Assembly: GCA_903837525.1 (NCBI GenBank)
Contig: CAILUU010000030.1
Span: 62,001 to 126,000, forward strand
Reading direction: 5' to 3'
DNA: 64,000 nucleotides
Origin: an uncultured Bacteroidota bacterium
Lineage (GTDB): Bacteria > Bacteroidota > Bacteroidia > Chitinophagales > Chitinophagaceae
The first letter of the stretch is position 1, and each line of letters begins with the position of its first letter. The notes under the pieces were generated by a model. That model did not search any database. It was not told the origin of the DNA and saw only the letters and a list, made by a program, of their open reading frames with translations. The translations under genes were made by a program, and so were the position numbers. This document shows, one piece after another, positions 25,607 through 36,066 of this stretch.

Positions 25607-27061
25607 TTAGATGTCAGATAATTGTTTCTTTTTACTAAAGGGAGTAAATAGTAGGCCTATTTTTTTATATAGGCGGTAGTAAAATTCTTTATTAAATAAC
25701 TGAGAGTCGTTTAGGGCTTTGTAGGTAAAAAAAATGCCTATTGGTATTAGCACAATTACAGAAAGCCACATACCTACAATAGGCCCTAAGGAGCCTTCTT
25801 TTACAAATTTTTCGCCAAACGTATTAAGTAAATGAAAAATTAAGAAAAAGATGATAGCAACAACCAATGGCATACCTAAACCACCTTTACGTATTATTGA
25901 GCCAAGGGGTGCCCCAATAAAAAATAAAATAATACAAGCCAACGATAAAGAGAATTTTCTATGCCATTCTATTTTGTGGTATCTAATTTCTTTTTTACGA
26001 ACATCAATATCGCCTCCTGTGTTTACAAAACTATTTTTTAAACTATTTACGTTATTTACCGAGTTTTCGTAAACACTAGAGTGTACACTATCAGGTATAA
26101 TATCTTTTAACGTAGTAATTTTTTTTACTGAAGTAGTTGTTGCTTTTTTCCAAATGCTATCAGGGATATTGCTATAAGTAAAATACATTTTTTGCTCTTG
26201 CTCCATACGTTTGCTTAAGGTGTCATCTATTTTTTTAATAGAGTCCATAGATATATTAAGCTGTCGAATACTTAGCATTTTATAATTTTTTTTATAAACA
26301 CTATCGTTAGTAGTTTGCTTTTGTAAAACGCTTAAATCAAATAATTTTTTATAGGTTTTAAAACCAAGCCGAATAAATTCTGTTGCAGTGCTATCTAACG
26401 TGTTTCCTCTTTCTTGATAACGTATTCCATTTTCTAAATTAAATTCTAAAAACTTTTTATCGTCCGAAATTTTCATAATGCCTTTTTCGGCAGTAATGCA
26501 ATTGTCTTGTAAATTATTTCCTTGCTCAAAAATTATAACGTTTTCAATGGTTTTTCCATCTGCTTGTTTTTTGCCTACTTTAATAGCATAGGTAGGTATT
26601 TGGGTATAAAAAACGCCTTCTTTTAAATCGAATGCTGGTTTTTTGTACACTATATCATTATATAACGTAACCGACTTTAAATTGGCATACGGAATTACAT
26701 AATTTGCAAATAAAAAGGTTACGCCACTTAATAAAACGGTAACAAAAAAAAGTGGACGCATAAAACGCAATAGAGATATACCAGACGATTTTATTGCAAC
26801 CAACTCAAAACTTTCGCCTAAGTTACCAAACGTCATTATACTCGATATTAGTATAGCAATAGGCATTGCTAATATTAATAAAGTGGCACTCATGTAAAAT
26901 AAAAATAAACCGATAGTTCCAAAGTCTAATCCCTTACCTACCAAATCATCAACATACTTCCACACTGTTTGCATAAGTAATACAAATAGTGCAATAAAAA
27001 ACGTTACAATAAAAGGTCCTATGAACGATTTTAGTATTAGTTTATCTAGCTTTTTAAACAT
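25607..27061 (-). CDS. LptF/LptG (YjgP/YjgQ) family permease
   Basis: Inner-membrane permease of the lipopolysaccharide export ABC transporter family. The 484 residues start with MFKKLDKLILKSFIGPF, have three N-terminal membrane helices, a long periplasmic domain (about 125-360) and three C-terminal helices (about 370-460: FSLSLACIILFFIGAPLGSI, GMPLVVAIIFFLIFHLL). GAPLGSIIRKGG is a family motif. The partner ATPase LptB is not adjacent. It is probably the first gene of a two-gene operon with the superoxide dismutase. F versus G cannot be decided. Confidence 0.9.
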   Translation of the reverse strand: MFKKLDKLILKSFIGPFIVTFFIALFVLLMQTVWKYVDDLVGKGLDFGTIGLFLFYMSATLLILAMPIAILISSIMTFGNLGESFELVAIKSSGISLLRFMRPLFFVTVLLSGVTFLFANYVIPYANLKSVTLYNDIVYKKPAFDLKEGVFYTQIPTYAIKVGKKQADGKTIENVIIFEQGNNLQDNCITAEKGIMKISDDKKFLEFNLENGIRYQERGNTLDSTATEFIRLGFKTYKKLFDLSVLQKQTTNDSVYKKNYKMLSIRQLNISMDSIKKIDDTLSKRMEQEQKMYFTYSNIPDSIWKKATTTSVKKITTLKDIIPDSVHSSVYENSVNNVNSLKNSFVNTGGDIDVRKKEIRYHKIEWHRKFSLSLACIILFFIGAPLGSIIRKGGLGMPLVVAIIFFLIFHLLNTFGEKFVKEGSLGPIVGMWLSVIVLIPIGIFFTYKALNDSQLFNKEFYYRLYKKIGLLFTPFSKKKQLSDI

Positions 27062-27165
27062 TAAAAATATACAATAATTTAGCCCTACAAAAATACTATT
27101 TTATTTTACTCTAGCTGTAATAACATAAACGAAGAATTAAATTATAACATAGGGTTAGCAAAAAA

Positions 27166-27190
27166 AAAGAGTGTTTAAACAACACTCTTT
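27166..27190 (-). terminator. intrinsic terminator after START-domain gene
   Basis: AAAGAGTGTT (27166-27175) and AACACTCTTT (27181-27190) form a 10-bp stem with a 5-nt loop. Read on the minus strand it is followed by a T-run (A-run 27161-27168 on plus), as expected for the gene ending at 27208. Confidence 0.85.
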
Positions 27191-27207
27191 AAATTTCTCT
27201 AGTAGAA

Positions 27208-27588
27208 TTAACTTCCTAGTCTATGAAACAAATCTTTTACTTGATATTCCCACAATTGACTTTGATCTTTAATTTCTTTTTTTTCAGCAAAATCTTTTAT
27301 CATCAAAATGGTTTGATTGGTAACCTCAGATTTTTGAATTCGCCATTCAAAATACTCATCCTTTGCCATAGTATGCCATCTAAATTTTACATATTTATCG
27401 GCTTCACTTTCTAATAAATCTGCTTTTTCCTCGGTACCATTCCACGAAAAACTAAAAACGCCATCTTTTTCATCCACCTTATCTGCAAACCACTCTTGTA
27501 AAGCAGATGGACTTCTTAAAAATTCATATAATATACCAGGGGAACATCTTACTGGGTATTCTAACGTAAACAATACTTTCTTACTCAT
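27208..27588 (-). CDS. START-like / AHSA1-type domain protein
   Basis: Small cytoplasmic protein of 126 residues resembling the START-like (AHSA1/SRPBCC) fold group common in Bacteroidota. Features are VLFTLEYPVRCSPGILYEFL, LQEWFADKVDEKDGVFSF, WNGTEEKADLLE and a final helix. Members bind hydrophobic ligands in a helix-grip pocket, but the function of this subgroup is unknown. It stands alone with a terminator downstream, transcribed divergently from the sigma factor gene across 258 bp. Confidence 0.8.
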   Translation of the reverse strand: MSKKVLFTLEYPVRCSPGILYEFLRSPSALQEWFADKVDEKDGVFSFSWNGTEEKADLLESEADKYVKFRWHTMAKDEYFEWRIQKSEVTNQTILMIKDFAEKKEIKDQSQLWEYQVKDLFHRLGS

Positions 27589-27846
27589 TCTATCTTTTTA
27601 AAAAATTTCTTATGCTGCAATAATAACAAAATAAATCACTCTACAAAACATTTTGTGGTTTATTTTATAAATGGTAATAACAATTAACTACGTTGTAAGT
27701 TTAAATAAGTGACCTGAAAACCAATAAATTACTATTCTTTTTTTGGAAACATATTATAATTATCATAAATTACGTTTAATAAAAATATGTTTTTAACAAA
27801 TCGTTAACCCATATATCTTACAATTACGCTTTAAAACTTTGCACTT

Positions 27847-28719
27847 ATGAGTATGCGTCAGCTTAAAATAAGTAAGTCAATTACCAATAGAGAAAGTCAA
27901 AGCCTCGAAAAATACCTACAAGAAATAGGTAAGGTAGATTTAATTACACCAGAGGAGGAAGTAAAATTAGCTATTAAAATAAAACAAGGCTGTCAGGCTT
28001 CTTTAGAAAGATTAACTAAAGCAAATCTTCGTTTTGTGGTATCTGTTGCCAAACAGTATCAAAATCAAGGATTAACCCTGCCCGATTTAATTAACGAAGG
28101 AAATTTAGGCTTAATAAAAGCAGCACAAAGGTTTGATGAAACAAGAGGGTTTAAATTTATTTCTTATGCCGTATGGTGGATACGCCAAAGTATTTTACAA
28201 GCATTAGCAGAGCAGTCAAGAATTGTGCGGTTACCCCTAAATAAAGTAGGCCTTACCAATAGAATCAGTAAAGCGTTCAGTTTGCTAGAACAAGAGTTTG
28301 AAAGAGAACCAACTGCCGAAGAATTAGCTACCTTATTAGAAATTGATATAGAAGAAGTATCAGCAACATTAGGGATGAATGTAAGGCATGTAAGTATGGA
28401 TCAACCCCTATTCGATGGTGAGGATAGTACATTAATTGATGTAATGATTAACCCAAATGCTATAAGTACCGATAACGAATTAGCAAAAGCCTCTTTACGT
28501 ACAGAAATAGATAGATCCTTAAGTACACTTACCCAACGCCAAAAAGAAGTCATTCGTTTTTTCTTTGGTTTAGGAGTAGACCATGCCCTTAGTTTAGAGG
28601 ATATTGGTGAACGTTTTAATCTTACCAGAGAAAGAGTGAGACAAATAAAAGATAAAGCCATTACTACATTAAGAGGAACAGGTAGGAGTAGTTTGTTAAG
28701 GAGTTATTTGGGTACTTAG
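27847..28719 (+). CDS. rpoD: primary RNA polymerase sigma factor (sigma-70 family)
   Basis: Housekeeping sigma factor of the short Bacteroidota type (290 residues, lacking the long region 1.1). The N terminus reads [18 protein letters not shown]. Region 1.2/2 includes [32 protein letters not shown] and [14 protein letters not shown], which melts and reads the -10/-7 element; region 4 ends with [22 protein letters not shown]. Homologues begin at MRQLKI, so the second ATG (27853) may be the real start. TTTG at 27838-27841 lies just before it, and the 258-bp upstream gap otherwise shows no clear feature. Confidence 0.96.
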   Translation: MSMRQLKISKSITNRESQSLEKYLQEIGKVDLITPEEEVKLAIKIKQGCQASLERLTKANLRFVVSVAKQYQNQGLTLPDLINEGNLGLIKAAQRFDETRGFKFISYAVWWIRQSILQALAEQSRIVRLPLNKVGLTNRISKAFSLLEQEFEREPTAEELATLLEIDIEEVSATLGMNVRHVSMDQPLFDGEDSTLIDVMINPNAISTDNELAKASLRTEIDRSLSTLTQRQKEVIRFFFGLGVDHALSLEDIGERFNLTRERVRQIKDKAITTLRGTGRSSLLRSYLGT

Positions 28720-28926
28720 GTGATCAAACTGCCTTTTTTATAAGCACGTATAAACGATCAAAAAATAGATTACTAATACATAAATAGCTTCTTTTTTGGC
28801 AGCAAAAAACGAATAAAAATTCAAATTGTTCTTGCAATCAGTATTGTTCCTCCAAACATCAACAAATTCAATTTTATTAATCCTTATTTTTACCGAAATT
28901 TGCACATTCTTAATAAATTACTATAA

Positions 28927-30144
28927 ATGGCTATAGAAATAAAAGTTCCAACCGTTGGCGAAAGTATTAATGAAGTAACATTGGTAAAGTGGTTAAAAAA
29001 AGATGGCGAATATGCTAATAGAGATGAAGTAATTGCAGAGCTAGAAAGCGAAAAAGCCACTTTTGAAATTAATGCCGAACAAGCTGGTACCTTAAAAATA
29101 ATTGCTCAAGAAGGCGATACGTTAAAAATTGGCGACCTTATTTGCAGTATTGATACAGATGCGGCAAAGCCTGCAGTTAGTGCTACACTGCCAACAAAAG
29201 AAAGCAATGCCAAAGTTGAAATAGCTAAACCAACAGATGAAGTTGTTAAACCACAAACCGATGTAAAAGCAACACCCGTTGCAGCAGCAATTATTGCAGA
29301 CAAAAAAGTAGATGTAAAAGGTGTAACTGCTAGTGGTAGTAATGGTAAAATAATTAAGCAAGATGTTTTAGATGCATTAAATAACCCTGGGCGTAAACCA
29401 GGTGTTGAATTGTTTACCCGTAACGATAGGCCAGAAAAAATGAGCAATTTGCGTAAAACTATTAGCCGCCGTTTGGTAGAAGCTAAAAATACGACTGCTA
29501 TGCTTACTACGTTTAACGAAGTAGATATGGGGCCTGTAATGGAAATACGTAAGCAGTATAAAGATAAATTTAAAGAAGCCCACGGTGTTAATCTTGGTTT
29601 TATGAGTTTCTTTACAAAGGCTTGTTGTTATGCATTACAAGAGTTTAAATCGGTAAACGCTTACCTTGATGGCGAAAATATTATTTACCACGATTATTGT
29701 GATGTATCCATTGCCGTTAGTGCACCAAAAGGATTAGTAGTGCCTGTAATAAGAAATGCCGAAAGTCTTAGTATGGCTGGTATTGAAGCAGCCGTAGTTG
29801 ATTTAGCAACAAAAGCAAAAAATAATAAACTTACTATTGAAGAAATGACAGGAGGAACCTTTACTATTACAAATGGTGGAATTTTTGGAAGTATGATGAG
29901 TACACCTATTATTAATATTCCTCAAAGTGCTATTTTAGGTATGCATAATATTGTAGAGCGGCCAATGGCAGTAAACGGACAAGTAGTTGTAAAACCAATG
30001 ATGTATGTAGCATTAAGTTACGATCATCGCATTATAGATGGTAGAGAATCGGTAGGCTTTTTAGTACGGGTAAAACAACTTTTAGAAAATCCTTCTTTAT
30101 TATTATTTGGTAAAGATCCTGTAAGTAGTTTGCTAGAATTGTAA
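28927..30144 (+). CDS. sucB: 2-oxoglutarate dehydrogenase E2 (dihydrolipoyl succinyltransferase)
   Basis: E2 core of the 2-oxoglutarate dehydrogenase complex, which makes succinyl-CoA in the TCA cycle. The 405 residues comprise an N-terminal lipoyl domain with the lipoylation site [12 protein letters not shown], a linker rich in Ala/Val/Pro/Lys, a peripheral subunit-binding domain (about 134-152, [15 protein letters not shown]) and a catalytic domain (about 175-405) ending in [12 protein letters not shown] with the catalytic His and Asp. [17 protein letters not shown] supports the succinyl rather than acetyl branch. sucA is not adjacent in the window. A palindromic repeat follows. Confidence 0.95.
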   Translation: MAIEIKVPTVGESINEVTLVKWLKKDGEYANRDEVIAELESEKATFEINAEQAGTLKIIAQEGDTLKIGDLICSIDTDAAKPAVSATLPTKESNAKVEIAKPTDEVVKPQTDVKATPVAAAIIADKKVDVKGVTASGSNGKIIKQDVLDALNNPGRKPGVELFTRNDRPEKMSNLRKTISRRLVEAKNTTAMLTTFNEVDMGPVMEIRKQYKDKFKEAHGVNLGFMSFFTKACCYALQEFKSVNAYLDGENIIYHDYCDVSIAVSAPKGLVVPVIRNAESLSMAGIEAAVVDLATKAKNNKLTIEEMTGGTFTITNGGIFGSMMSTPIINIPQSAILGMHNIVERPMAVNGQVVVKPMMYVALSYDHRIIDGRESVGFLVRVKQLLENPSLLLFGKDPVSSLLEL

Positions 30145-30159
30145 AAATACTTCAACAAA

Positions 30160-30225
30160 GTCGTCCTGGGGAATGGAGCATCTTAAAGTAAAAATCCTTT
30201 AAAGATCCTTGTTCCTCGGGATGAC
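30160..30225. repeat. imperfect palindromic repeat element, about 66 bp
   Basis: The left arm (30160-30183, starting GTCGTCCTGGGGAA) and the right arm (30203-30225, ending TTCCTCGGGATGAC) are imperfect reverse complements separated by 19 nt. The right arm read on minus begins GTCATCCCGAGGAACAAGG, a pattern I recall as a dispersed palindromic repeat in many bacterial genomes (recollection only). It may form a stem-loop after sucB. Confidence 0.6.
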
Positions 30226-30279
30226 AGATCAAGCTCCATACTTTTTTAGTTAACTGTTTTAATTGCAGTTTTCTTTTTC

Positions 30280-31452
30280 ATGATACATTATCAATCTTAT
30301 ATAAAATCTGCCTCTACAATTTTAAGCCTGTATAAAGGAGAAGAGCCTTTTTCCAATTTTTTGAAAAAATATTTTTCTGCCCATAAAAAGCATGGCTCAA
30401 AAGATAGAAAGCATATAGCCACCCTTTGCTATAATTTTTTTAGGCTTGGCAAGGCTTTACCAAATGCCTTAATAGAAGAAAAAATAATTTTAGCTACTTT
30501 CTTAATAGGTAATTTTTCGAAAGAATTTTTGTTGTTGTTAAAGGATGAATTGTCAAATTTTGCACATAAGCCGTTGGAGGAAAAATTAAAAAATGTTCCA
30601 TTTGATATACTCGATATTTTTCCTTTCGCAAAAGAATTAAGTGGAGCTGTGGAGGTAGAAAAATTATGTTTATCTTATTTTTATCAACCCAAACTATTTT
30701 TGCGTTTTAGGGAGCAATTTTTGCGATGGAAAATGTTAGAACGTTTAACAGCATCAAAAATATCGTTTGAATGGCGTGGCTTAGATTGTTTAGCTTTTGA
30801 AAACGGCACAAACCTAGATGATATTTTGCAAATGGGCTACGAAGTAATTGTACAAGATTATAACTCTCAACAAACCCTTAATTATATAAAGGAAAATAAA
30901 AGTCTATTTAAAACGACTAATATAGATATGTGGGATTGTTGTGCTGCAAGTGGAGGAAAGTCTATTATGTACTACGATTTTATGCAGCTTAAAACAAAAT
31001 TAACCGTATCGGATATACGGTTAAGTATTTTGCAAAATTTACATCAACGGTTTAGAAAAGCAGGTATTGATAAGTACGATTATTTTGTGTGTGATTTGGC
31101 TAAGGGGAAAAGCCCCCTTCCCAATATACACTACAGTACCATTATTTGCGATGTACCCTGCAGTGGCAGCGGTACTTGGGGTCGTACACCAGAGCAATTG
31201 TATTTTTTTAAAGTAGATAAAATAAACTACTATACTGCGTTGCAACAAAAAATAATTACCAACGCAATGGCACAGTTAAAACCTGGGGGGCATTTTATTT
31301 ATATTACGTGCAGCGTATTTGCTGCCGAAAACGAAAAACAAGTAGCGTTTATAAAAAAGCAATTCCTGGTAGAGTTACTACAAATGGAATTTTTAAAAGG
31401 GTATGATAAACAGGCAGATAGTATGTTTGTAGCTGTCTTTAAAAATAAATAA
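30280..31452 (+). CDS. RsmB/NOL1-type RNA m5C methyltransferase
   Basis: SAM-dependent RNA cytosine-5 methyltransferase of the Sun/RsmB group, 390 residues. An N-terminal alpha-helical region (about 1-110) resembles the NusB/RsmB extension. The catalytic domain holds motif I MWDCCAASGGKS, motif IV CDVPCSGSGTWGRTPEQ with its cysteine, and motif VI YITCSVFAAENE with the catalytic Cys. The target is probably an rRNA position, but this is not resolved by sequence. It stands alone between a palindromic repeat and a convergent SYLF gene. Confidence 0.88.
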   Translation: MIHYQSYIKSASTILSLYKGEEPFSNFLKKYFSAHKKHGSKDRKHIATLCYNFFRLGKALPNALIEEKIILATFLIGNFSKEFLLLLKDELSNFAHKPLEEKLKNVPFDILDIFPFAKELSGAVEVEKLCLSYFYQPKLFLRFREQFLRWKMLERLTASKISFEWRGLDCLAFENGTNLDDILQMGYEVIVQDYNSQQTLNYIKENKSLFKTTNIDMWDCCAASGGKSIMYYDFMQLKTKLTVSDIRLSILQNLHQRFRKAGIDKYDYFVCDLAKGKSPLPNIHYSTIICDVPCSGSGTWGRTPEQLYFFKVDKINYYTALQQKIITNAMAQLKPGGHFIYITCSVFAAENEKQVAFIKKQFLVELLQMEFLKGYDKQADSMFVAVFKNK

Positions 31453-31535
31453 CTATTCCACTAAGTAATTATGTAAATGTGAGACCACTACTGGACAGTA
31501 TACGTTTTAAGGGTATTTTAATAGCGGCCAAACAT

Positions 31536-32087
31536 TTATAAACTAGTAAACTTAAATTTTTGGCTTCCAATACTTGCCTCATACATTAAGCCACCTTTTT
31601 GCTGGGTAAATATCATTACCCCATTTTTATATTTAACATTAGCTGAAGCACCTTCGGTTACAGCTACTGCACTTGCTTGTGCCGAAAACTCAAACCGGTT
31701 CTCCTTAAAACGATTAAACTCTTCTTCATTTTCAAAGAAAATAACTTCTCTGTAGGCTTGTCCACCTAATTGCAAACCAATGGTAACTTGTTTCACTTTT
31801 GCCATGCCAATTAATGTACCATGCTTATACACAGCACCATTTCCTGCAGCTGCACCAACTCCAATTCCTCCTTTTCCAATATTTGGAAAAATTACGTATG
31901 CAAAAGCATTCTCAAATAGGGGTTTAAGCAAACCGTCTTTTTCAATAAAGGCAGTTTTTGCTTCTACTGCATCTTCAATAATTTTTTCTTTTTTTTGTGC
32001 CGATTGAGCTGTTATGCTTTGGTTTAAAAAAAGGAGCCCCAAAATAGTTAGTAGCCTTAATGTATTTTTTTTTGCTAGTAATGTCAT
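31536..32087 (-). CDS. exported SYLF-domain (Ysc84-like) lipid-binding protein
   Basis: The 183-residue protein has a signal peptide (about 1-28, LLTILGLLFLNQSITAQ) and a SYLF/Ysc84 domain (about 45-180). Visible are AYVIFPNIGKGGIGVGAAAG, GTLIGMAKVKQVTIGLQLGGQ, a central FFENEEEFNRF and the C-terminal VMIFTQQKGGLMYEASIGSQKF. In eukaryotes this domain binds phosphoinositides; in bacteria exported versions are of unknown role, perhaps membrane-associated. It is downstream of the subtilase gene on the same strand but separated by a terminator. Confidence 0.86.
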   Translation of the reverse strand: MTLLAKKNTLRLLTILGLLFLNQSITAQSAQKKEKIIEDAVEAKTAFIEKDGLLKPLFENAFAYVIFPNIGKGGIGVGAAAGNGAVYKHGTLIGMAKVKQVTIGLQLGGQAYREVIFFENEEEFNRFKENRFEFSAQASAVAVTEGASANVKYKNGVMIFTQQKGGLMYEASIGSQKFKFTSL

Positions 32088-32197
32088 AAAATGTTTTTAA
32101 TTAAGATGCAATAACTGTGCTATTTTTTACAAACTATTAATTTCTTTCTTTTTTAATGCGAATAATTAAAATTTTAACACAGCCTTAATAATTGTAT

Positions 32198-32240
32198 AAA
32201 AAAAGCTCCAATTGTAGAAATTGCAAATGGAGCTTTTTTT
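32198..32240 (-). terminator. intrinsic terminator after subtilase gene
   Basis: AAAGCTCCA (32202-32210) and TGGAGCTTT (32228-32236) form a 9-bp stem flanked by A- and T-runs on either side. It lies directly after the stop of the subtilase gene at 32263 on the minus strand. Its symmetry would allow termination both ways. Confidence 0.85.
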
Positions 32241-32262
32241 AATGGCCTTTTAGTTATTAAAA

Positions 32263-34887
32263 TTATCGTTTCAACACCTTCTTAATTAGATCTTTTTTAC
32301 CATCTATATTTACCTGAACATAATAAATACCTGCACTAAGTTTATTCATTGATATGGCATATGTTTTTGCTCCGGTAGTTTGCTGGCTTTCGTTTTGGTA
32401 AACTCTTTGCCCTGATGTGTTGTAAATAATTAGTTGTATAGCAGATGGAGTATTTTTATATATTGTCACAAATAATAAATCTCTAACAGGGTTTGGAGTT
32501 ATTTGTGTTTTACAAGGTAAAGTATAATGAGCTAGTGTGGCAAATGCTGTATCGCTACAACCTGAAGTATTAGCAGCAATAATTCTATAAGTACCTATAA
32601 CAGCAATTTGTGTTGGGTTAGTTACGTTTACTCCACCAATACTCCAATTAGTAGTTAGGTTAGTTGTATTAAATAATACAGTTAAATCATAAACGCCATT
32701 ACTACAAAATGTATCCATAACATCGTTACCTAAAGTAGGTTTTAAACCTGCTAATAAATTAACAACTGCAGTATCGGCACAACCAAAAGTGTTAGTGGCA
32801 ATTAATCTATACGCTCCAGCAGTATTTACATTTGATGGGTTTGCTACAGCGTTTCCAGCCAATGTCCAATTAGTTGTTAAGCCGGTAGTATTAAATTGTG
32901 TTGTTAAGTTGTACGAATTATTTCCACAAATAACATCATTTTTATCGGCACCTAAATTTGGTTTAACATTCGCTATTAATTGTACCAAAGCAGTATCGCT
33001 ACAACCACTTGGGTTTGTTGCAATAAGTTGATACGTACCAATGGCAGTTACGGCACTTGGGTTAGCAACTGCATTGCCTCCAAAGGTCCAGTTAGTGGTT
33101 AAGCCACTCGTATTAAATTGGGTAGTTAAATCAAAATTTGTTCCACCACATATACTATTATTTTTATCTGCACCCAACGCAGGTTTAGCAATAAAATTTA
33201 CTGTAGCACTATCTAAATAAAAAGTAGTATCGGTGCTAATTTTCATGCGTATTCTATATTTAATAATGCCACTTGGCATTGTCGATATATCATCAACATA
33301 ACTAAAATTGCGTTGTGTAAATGCCCCAGTAGTCGTTTGTGTATTAATGGTAGAGTAGGTAATATCTGTGGCTAATTTTCTTTCTAAAAATACAACGATG
33401 CCTGTGTCTGTTTTAGCACTAAATTGAATAGTTGTTTTGCAACTATTTATAGCAATATTTTGTGTGTAGCGTTGTTTAATTAAATAGCTAAATGCTTTTA
33501 GCATATTCGGAATTCCATAACCAACTCTATCATCTGGGTTTGTACTGCGGCTAGCAGATTGATGCAATGCATTAATAATAGCCATATTATTTTCTTCCGG
33601 AAAAGCTTGCCATAAACAAGTTGTAATACCTGCCATATTTGGGCAAGCAAATGAAGTTCCACTTCCGCCAACGGGGCCACCAGTTGTGGTATTTGCAATA
33701 ACAGCACCTGCACCAACTGCTGCTACGTTTGGTTTTATTTGCCCATCGCTACTTGGGCCATAACTACTAAAACTTGCTACTATGCCACTGTTATTTACAG
33801 CGCCTACTGCTAATACACTATCTGCATCAGCGCCTGTAATTAAATAATGCCAAGGACTATTTCCTTCATTACCATTTGCAAAAACAGCTAAAATTCCTTT
33901 TTTTGCAGCCACATCAGCAGCCCTTGCAGAAATAGTGGTATTGCCATCCATATTTGCATAGGTATAATCAAATAAGGTTCCGCCATCAAAATCGTAATAC
34001 CCTAGCGATACCGAAAATACATCAACTCCTAAACTATCCGCTCGTTCAGCTGCTGCAACCCAGTTTTGCTCTTCTATGGGGTACTCACTCGCTACATCCT
34101 CAGTTCTGTATAAATAAAAAGAAGTTTTTGGTGCTTGCCCTACAAATACGGCGGGTAAATTTGCAGCAATAGTACTAAGGCATTGCATTCCATGTGCATT
34201 ATCTTCATCTACACTTGCATCACCTGTAACAAAATCCCAGGTGCCTAAGATTTGGCCTCCATTACGCACACTATCAAAAGTTGGTAGTGTTAGGTAGTGA
34301 AAAAAGCCAGCGTCCATTACAGCCATTTGCATGCCTTGTCCACTATACCCACGGTTGTGCAAAAACTGTCCATTGTGTATACGCACTTGATTGATTGATG
34401 ACCCATACATATAAACATCTGCAGCAATACCTTGCCCAATATTATTTATTGGTGGTAAAGTAGCATTAGCAACTGGGGCATCTAATTTTTTATTTACACG
34501 TTTTTTTGCAGTACCAGTAAATGGGGCTATTGGGGCACTACTTAATACAAATGGAAAACTATTAATTCTTGCTAGTGCTGCCGCATCGGTAGTTTGTATA
34601 GCAACTTGGTTAAGCCATTTGCTACTATTTAAAATGGTAACGGCACCGGCTAATCTAATACTATCTATAAATCTTGGTGTAACAGGTAAATCGGCACTGT
34701 CTATTGCAATGTTATACCTAGTTCTACGAGCTAATGCCCTTGGCGTAAGGTATGCGCTTGGATTATTTATGGAATAAGGTGTAGTGCCTTTATGTTTTAA
34801 TTTAATAATGTACTTGCTATATTGGGCAGTTGCTGATGCACAAAGAAGTAACGAAAAAACAACTAAAAAAGTAACTATTTTCTTCAT
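32263..34887 (-). CDS. secreted S8 subtilisin-like protease with T9SS C-terminal domain
   Basis: Secreted serine protease of 874 residues (start MKKIVTFLVVFS at 34887; an upstream ATG at 34932 would precede the signal peptide). A signal peptide (1-21) is followed by an N-terminal region, then an S8 catalytic domain with D192 (AVMDAGFF), H232 (DNAHGMQC) and S412 (GSGTSFACPNMAG). Residues about 569-787 are three tandem modules of about 74 residues, each opening with LGxD and ending with SGCSDTA or FGCADTA, probably Ig-like. The last about 80 residues (TPNPVRDLLF to VLKR) are a type A T9SS sorting domain. It is therefore probably exported by a T9SS; sprA lies nearby. The substrate is unknown. 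Confidence 0.92.
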   Translation of the reverse strand: MKKIVTFLVVFSLLLCASATAQYSKYIIKLKHKGTTPYSINNPSAYLTPRALARRTRYNIAIDSADLPVTPRFIDSIRLAGAVTILNSSKWLNQVAIQTTDAAALARINSFPFVLSSAPIAPFTGTAKKRVNKKLDAPVANATLPPINNIGQGIAADVYMYGSSINQVRIHNGQFLHNRGYSGQGMQMAVMDAGFFHYLTLPTFDSVRNGGQILGTWDFVTGDASVDEDNAHGMQCLSTIAANLPAVFVGQAPKTSFYLYRTEDVASEYPIEEQNWVAAAERADSLGVDVFSVSLGYYDFDGGTLFDYTYANMDGNTTISARAADVAAKKGILAVFANGNEGNSPWHYLITGADADSVLAVGAVNNSGIVASFSSYGPSSDGQIKPNVAAVGAGAVIANTTTGGPVGGSGTSFACPNMAGITTCLWQAFPEENNMAIINALHQSASRSTNPDDRVGYGIPNMLKAFSYLIKQRYTQNIAINSCKTTIQFSAKTDTGIVVFLERKLATDITYSTINTQTTTGAFTQRNFSYVDDISTMPSGIIKYRIRMKISTDTTFYLDSATVNFIAKPALGADKNNSICGGTNFDLTTQFNTSGLTTNWTFGGNAVANPSAVTAIGTYQLIATNPSGCSDTALVQLIANVKPNLGADKNDVICGNNSYNLTTQFNTTGLTTNWTLAGNAVANPSNVNTAGAYRLIATNTFGCADTAVVNLLAGLKPTLGNDVMDTFCSNGVYDLTVLFNTTNLTTNWSIGGVNVTNPTQIAVIGTYRIIAANTSGCSDTAFATLAHYTLPCKTQITPNPVRDLLFVTIYKNTPSAIQLIIYNTSGQRVYQNESQQTTGAKTYAISMNKLSAGIYYVQVNIDGKKDLIKKVLKR

Positions 34888-34951
34888 AAAATTATTTAGT
34901 ATTCTAAAACTAAAAATGTTTAGTATCACCAAAAGTTAAAATTCAACTTTT

Positions 34952-35950
34952 TTATTTGGTGTCGTAAGCCCATTTCAACAAAGTTGCTCCCCAGGTAAAT
35001 CCACCACCAAAAGCAGCCAGTACTATGTTGTCCCCTTTTTTCAATTTCTTTTCCCAATCCCATAAACATAACGGAATGGTAGCCGCTGTAGTATTGCCAT
35101 ACTTTTGAATGTTTATCATCACCTTTTCTTTTGGTAAATTCATTCTATTAGCCGTAGCATCAATTATACGTAGGTTTGCTTGGTGCGGTACTAGCCAAGC
35201 AATGTCGTCTGCTGTTAAACCATTACGTTGCATTAAATCATAACTTACATCGGCCATACCCTTTACAGCAAACTTAAATACAGCCTGCCCCTCTTGATAA
35301 ATGTAATGTTCTTTATTACTAACAGTTTCTACACTAGATGGTTTAGCTGAGCCGCCAGCTTTCATGTGTAAAAAAGGGCCACCACTACCATCGCTTTTTA
35401 AAATACTATCCATAACACCGTTTCCTTCATTATTAGGTTCTAATAAAACTGCTGCTGCTGCATCACCAAATAGTATGCAAGTAGTTCTGTCGCTATAATC
35501 TACTATGCTGCTCATTTTATCGGCCCCTACAACTACTACTTTTTTATATCTGCCGCTTTCAATAAAACTTGTACCTGTAGTTAATGCAAATAAAAATCCG
35601 CTACAAGCCGCAGCTAAATCAAAACTAAACGCATTTACTGCACCCACTTTATTAGCAATTAAGTTAGCTGTTGCCGGAAAAAACATATCAGGTGTAACCG
35701 TAGCACAAATAATACAATCAATTTCCTCGGGGCTTATGCCTCTTTTTTTACACAATTCTAATACCGCTGGTGCACCCATATCACTGGTAGCCAATCCTTC
35801 GCCTTTTAAAATTCGGCGTTCCTCTATCCCTGTTCTACTTCGTATCCATTCATCATTGGTATCTATAAATTTTTCTAATTCTTTGTTGGTTAATCTAAAA
35901 TCTGGTAAGTATGCTCCAACGGCAGTAATTGCGGCAGTAATTTTGTTCAT
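34952..35950 (-). CDS. fabH: 3-oxoacyl-ACP synthase III (FabH-like)
   Basis: Condensing enzyme that starts fatty acid synthesis from an acyl-CoA and malonyl-ACP. The 332 residues carry the Cys-His-Asn triad: C116 in [13 protein letters not shown]256 in [11 protein letters not shown] and N286 in [11 protein letters not shown]. The N-terminal [13 protein letters not shown] and [14 protein letters not shown] are standard. Genomes often carry several FabH paralogues, so an alternative specialised role is possible. It lies upstream of the subtilase gene on the same strand (64 bp gap) and is divergent from ruvA. Confidence 0.92.
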   Translation of the reverse strand: MNKITAAITAVGAYLPDFRLTNKELEKFIDTNDEWIRSRTGIEERRILKGEGLATSDMGAPAVLELCKKRGISPEEIDCIICATVTPDMFFPATANLIANKVGAVNAFSFDLAAACSGFLFALTTGTSFIESGRYKKVVVVGADKMSSIVDYSDRTTCILFGDAAAAVLLEPNNEGNGVMDSILKSDGSGGPFLHMKAGGSAKPSSVETVSNKEHYIYQEGQAVFKFAVKGMADVSYDLMQRNGLTADDIAWLVPHQANLRIIDATANRMNLPKEKVMINIQKYGNTTAATIPLCLWDWEKKLKKGDNIVLAAFGGGFTWGATLLKWAYDTK

Positions 35951-36066
35951 CTAATCAATTGTTTTGAAAAAAAATAAGTTTTATACTTGTTGTGTAAAAG
36001 TAAACAAAAAAACTTAGCCATGTTTTAACGATTTTGCAAGTAAAAAAACCTTATTTTCGTAGTTGT

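Noticed and set aside
35505-35954. A 149-codon plus-strand frame inside fabH
   Set aside because: fabH on the other strand has all catalytic residues; the plus-strand frame has no domain pattern.
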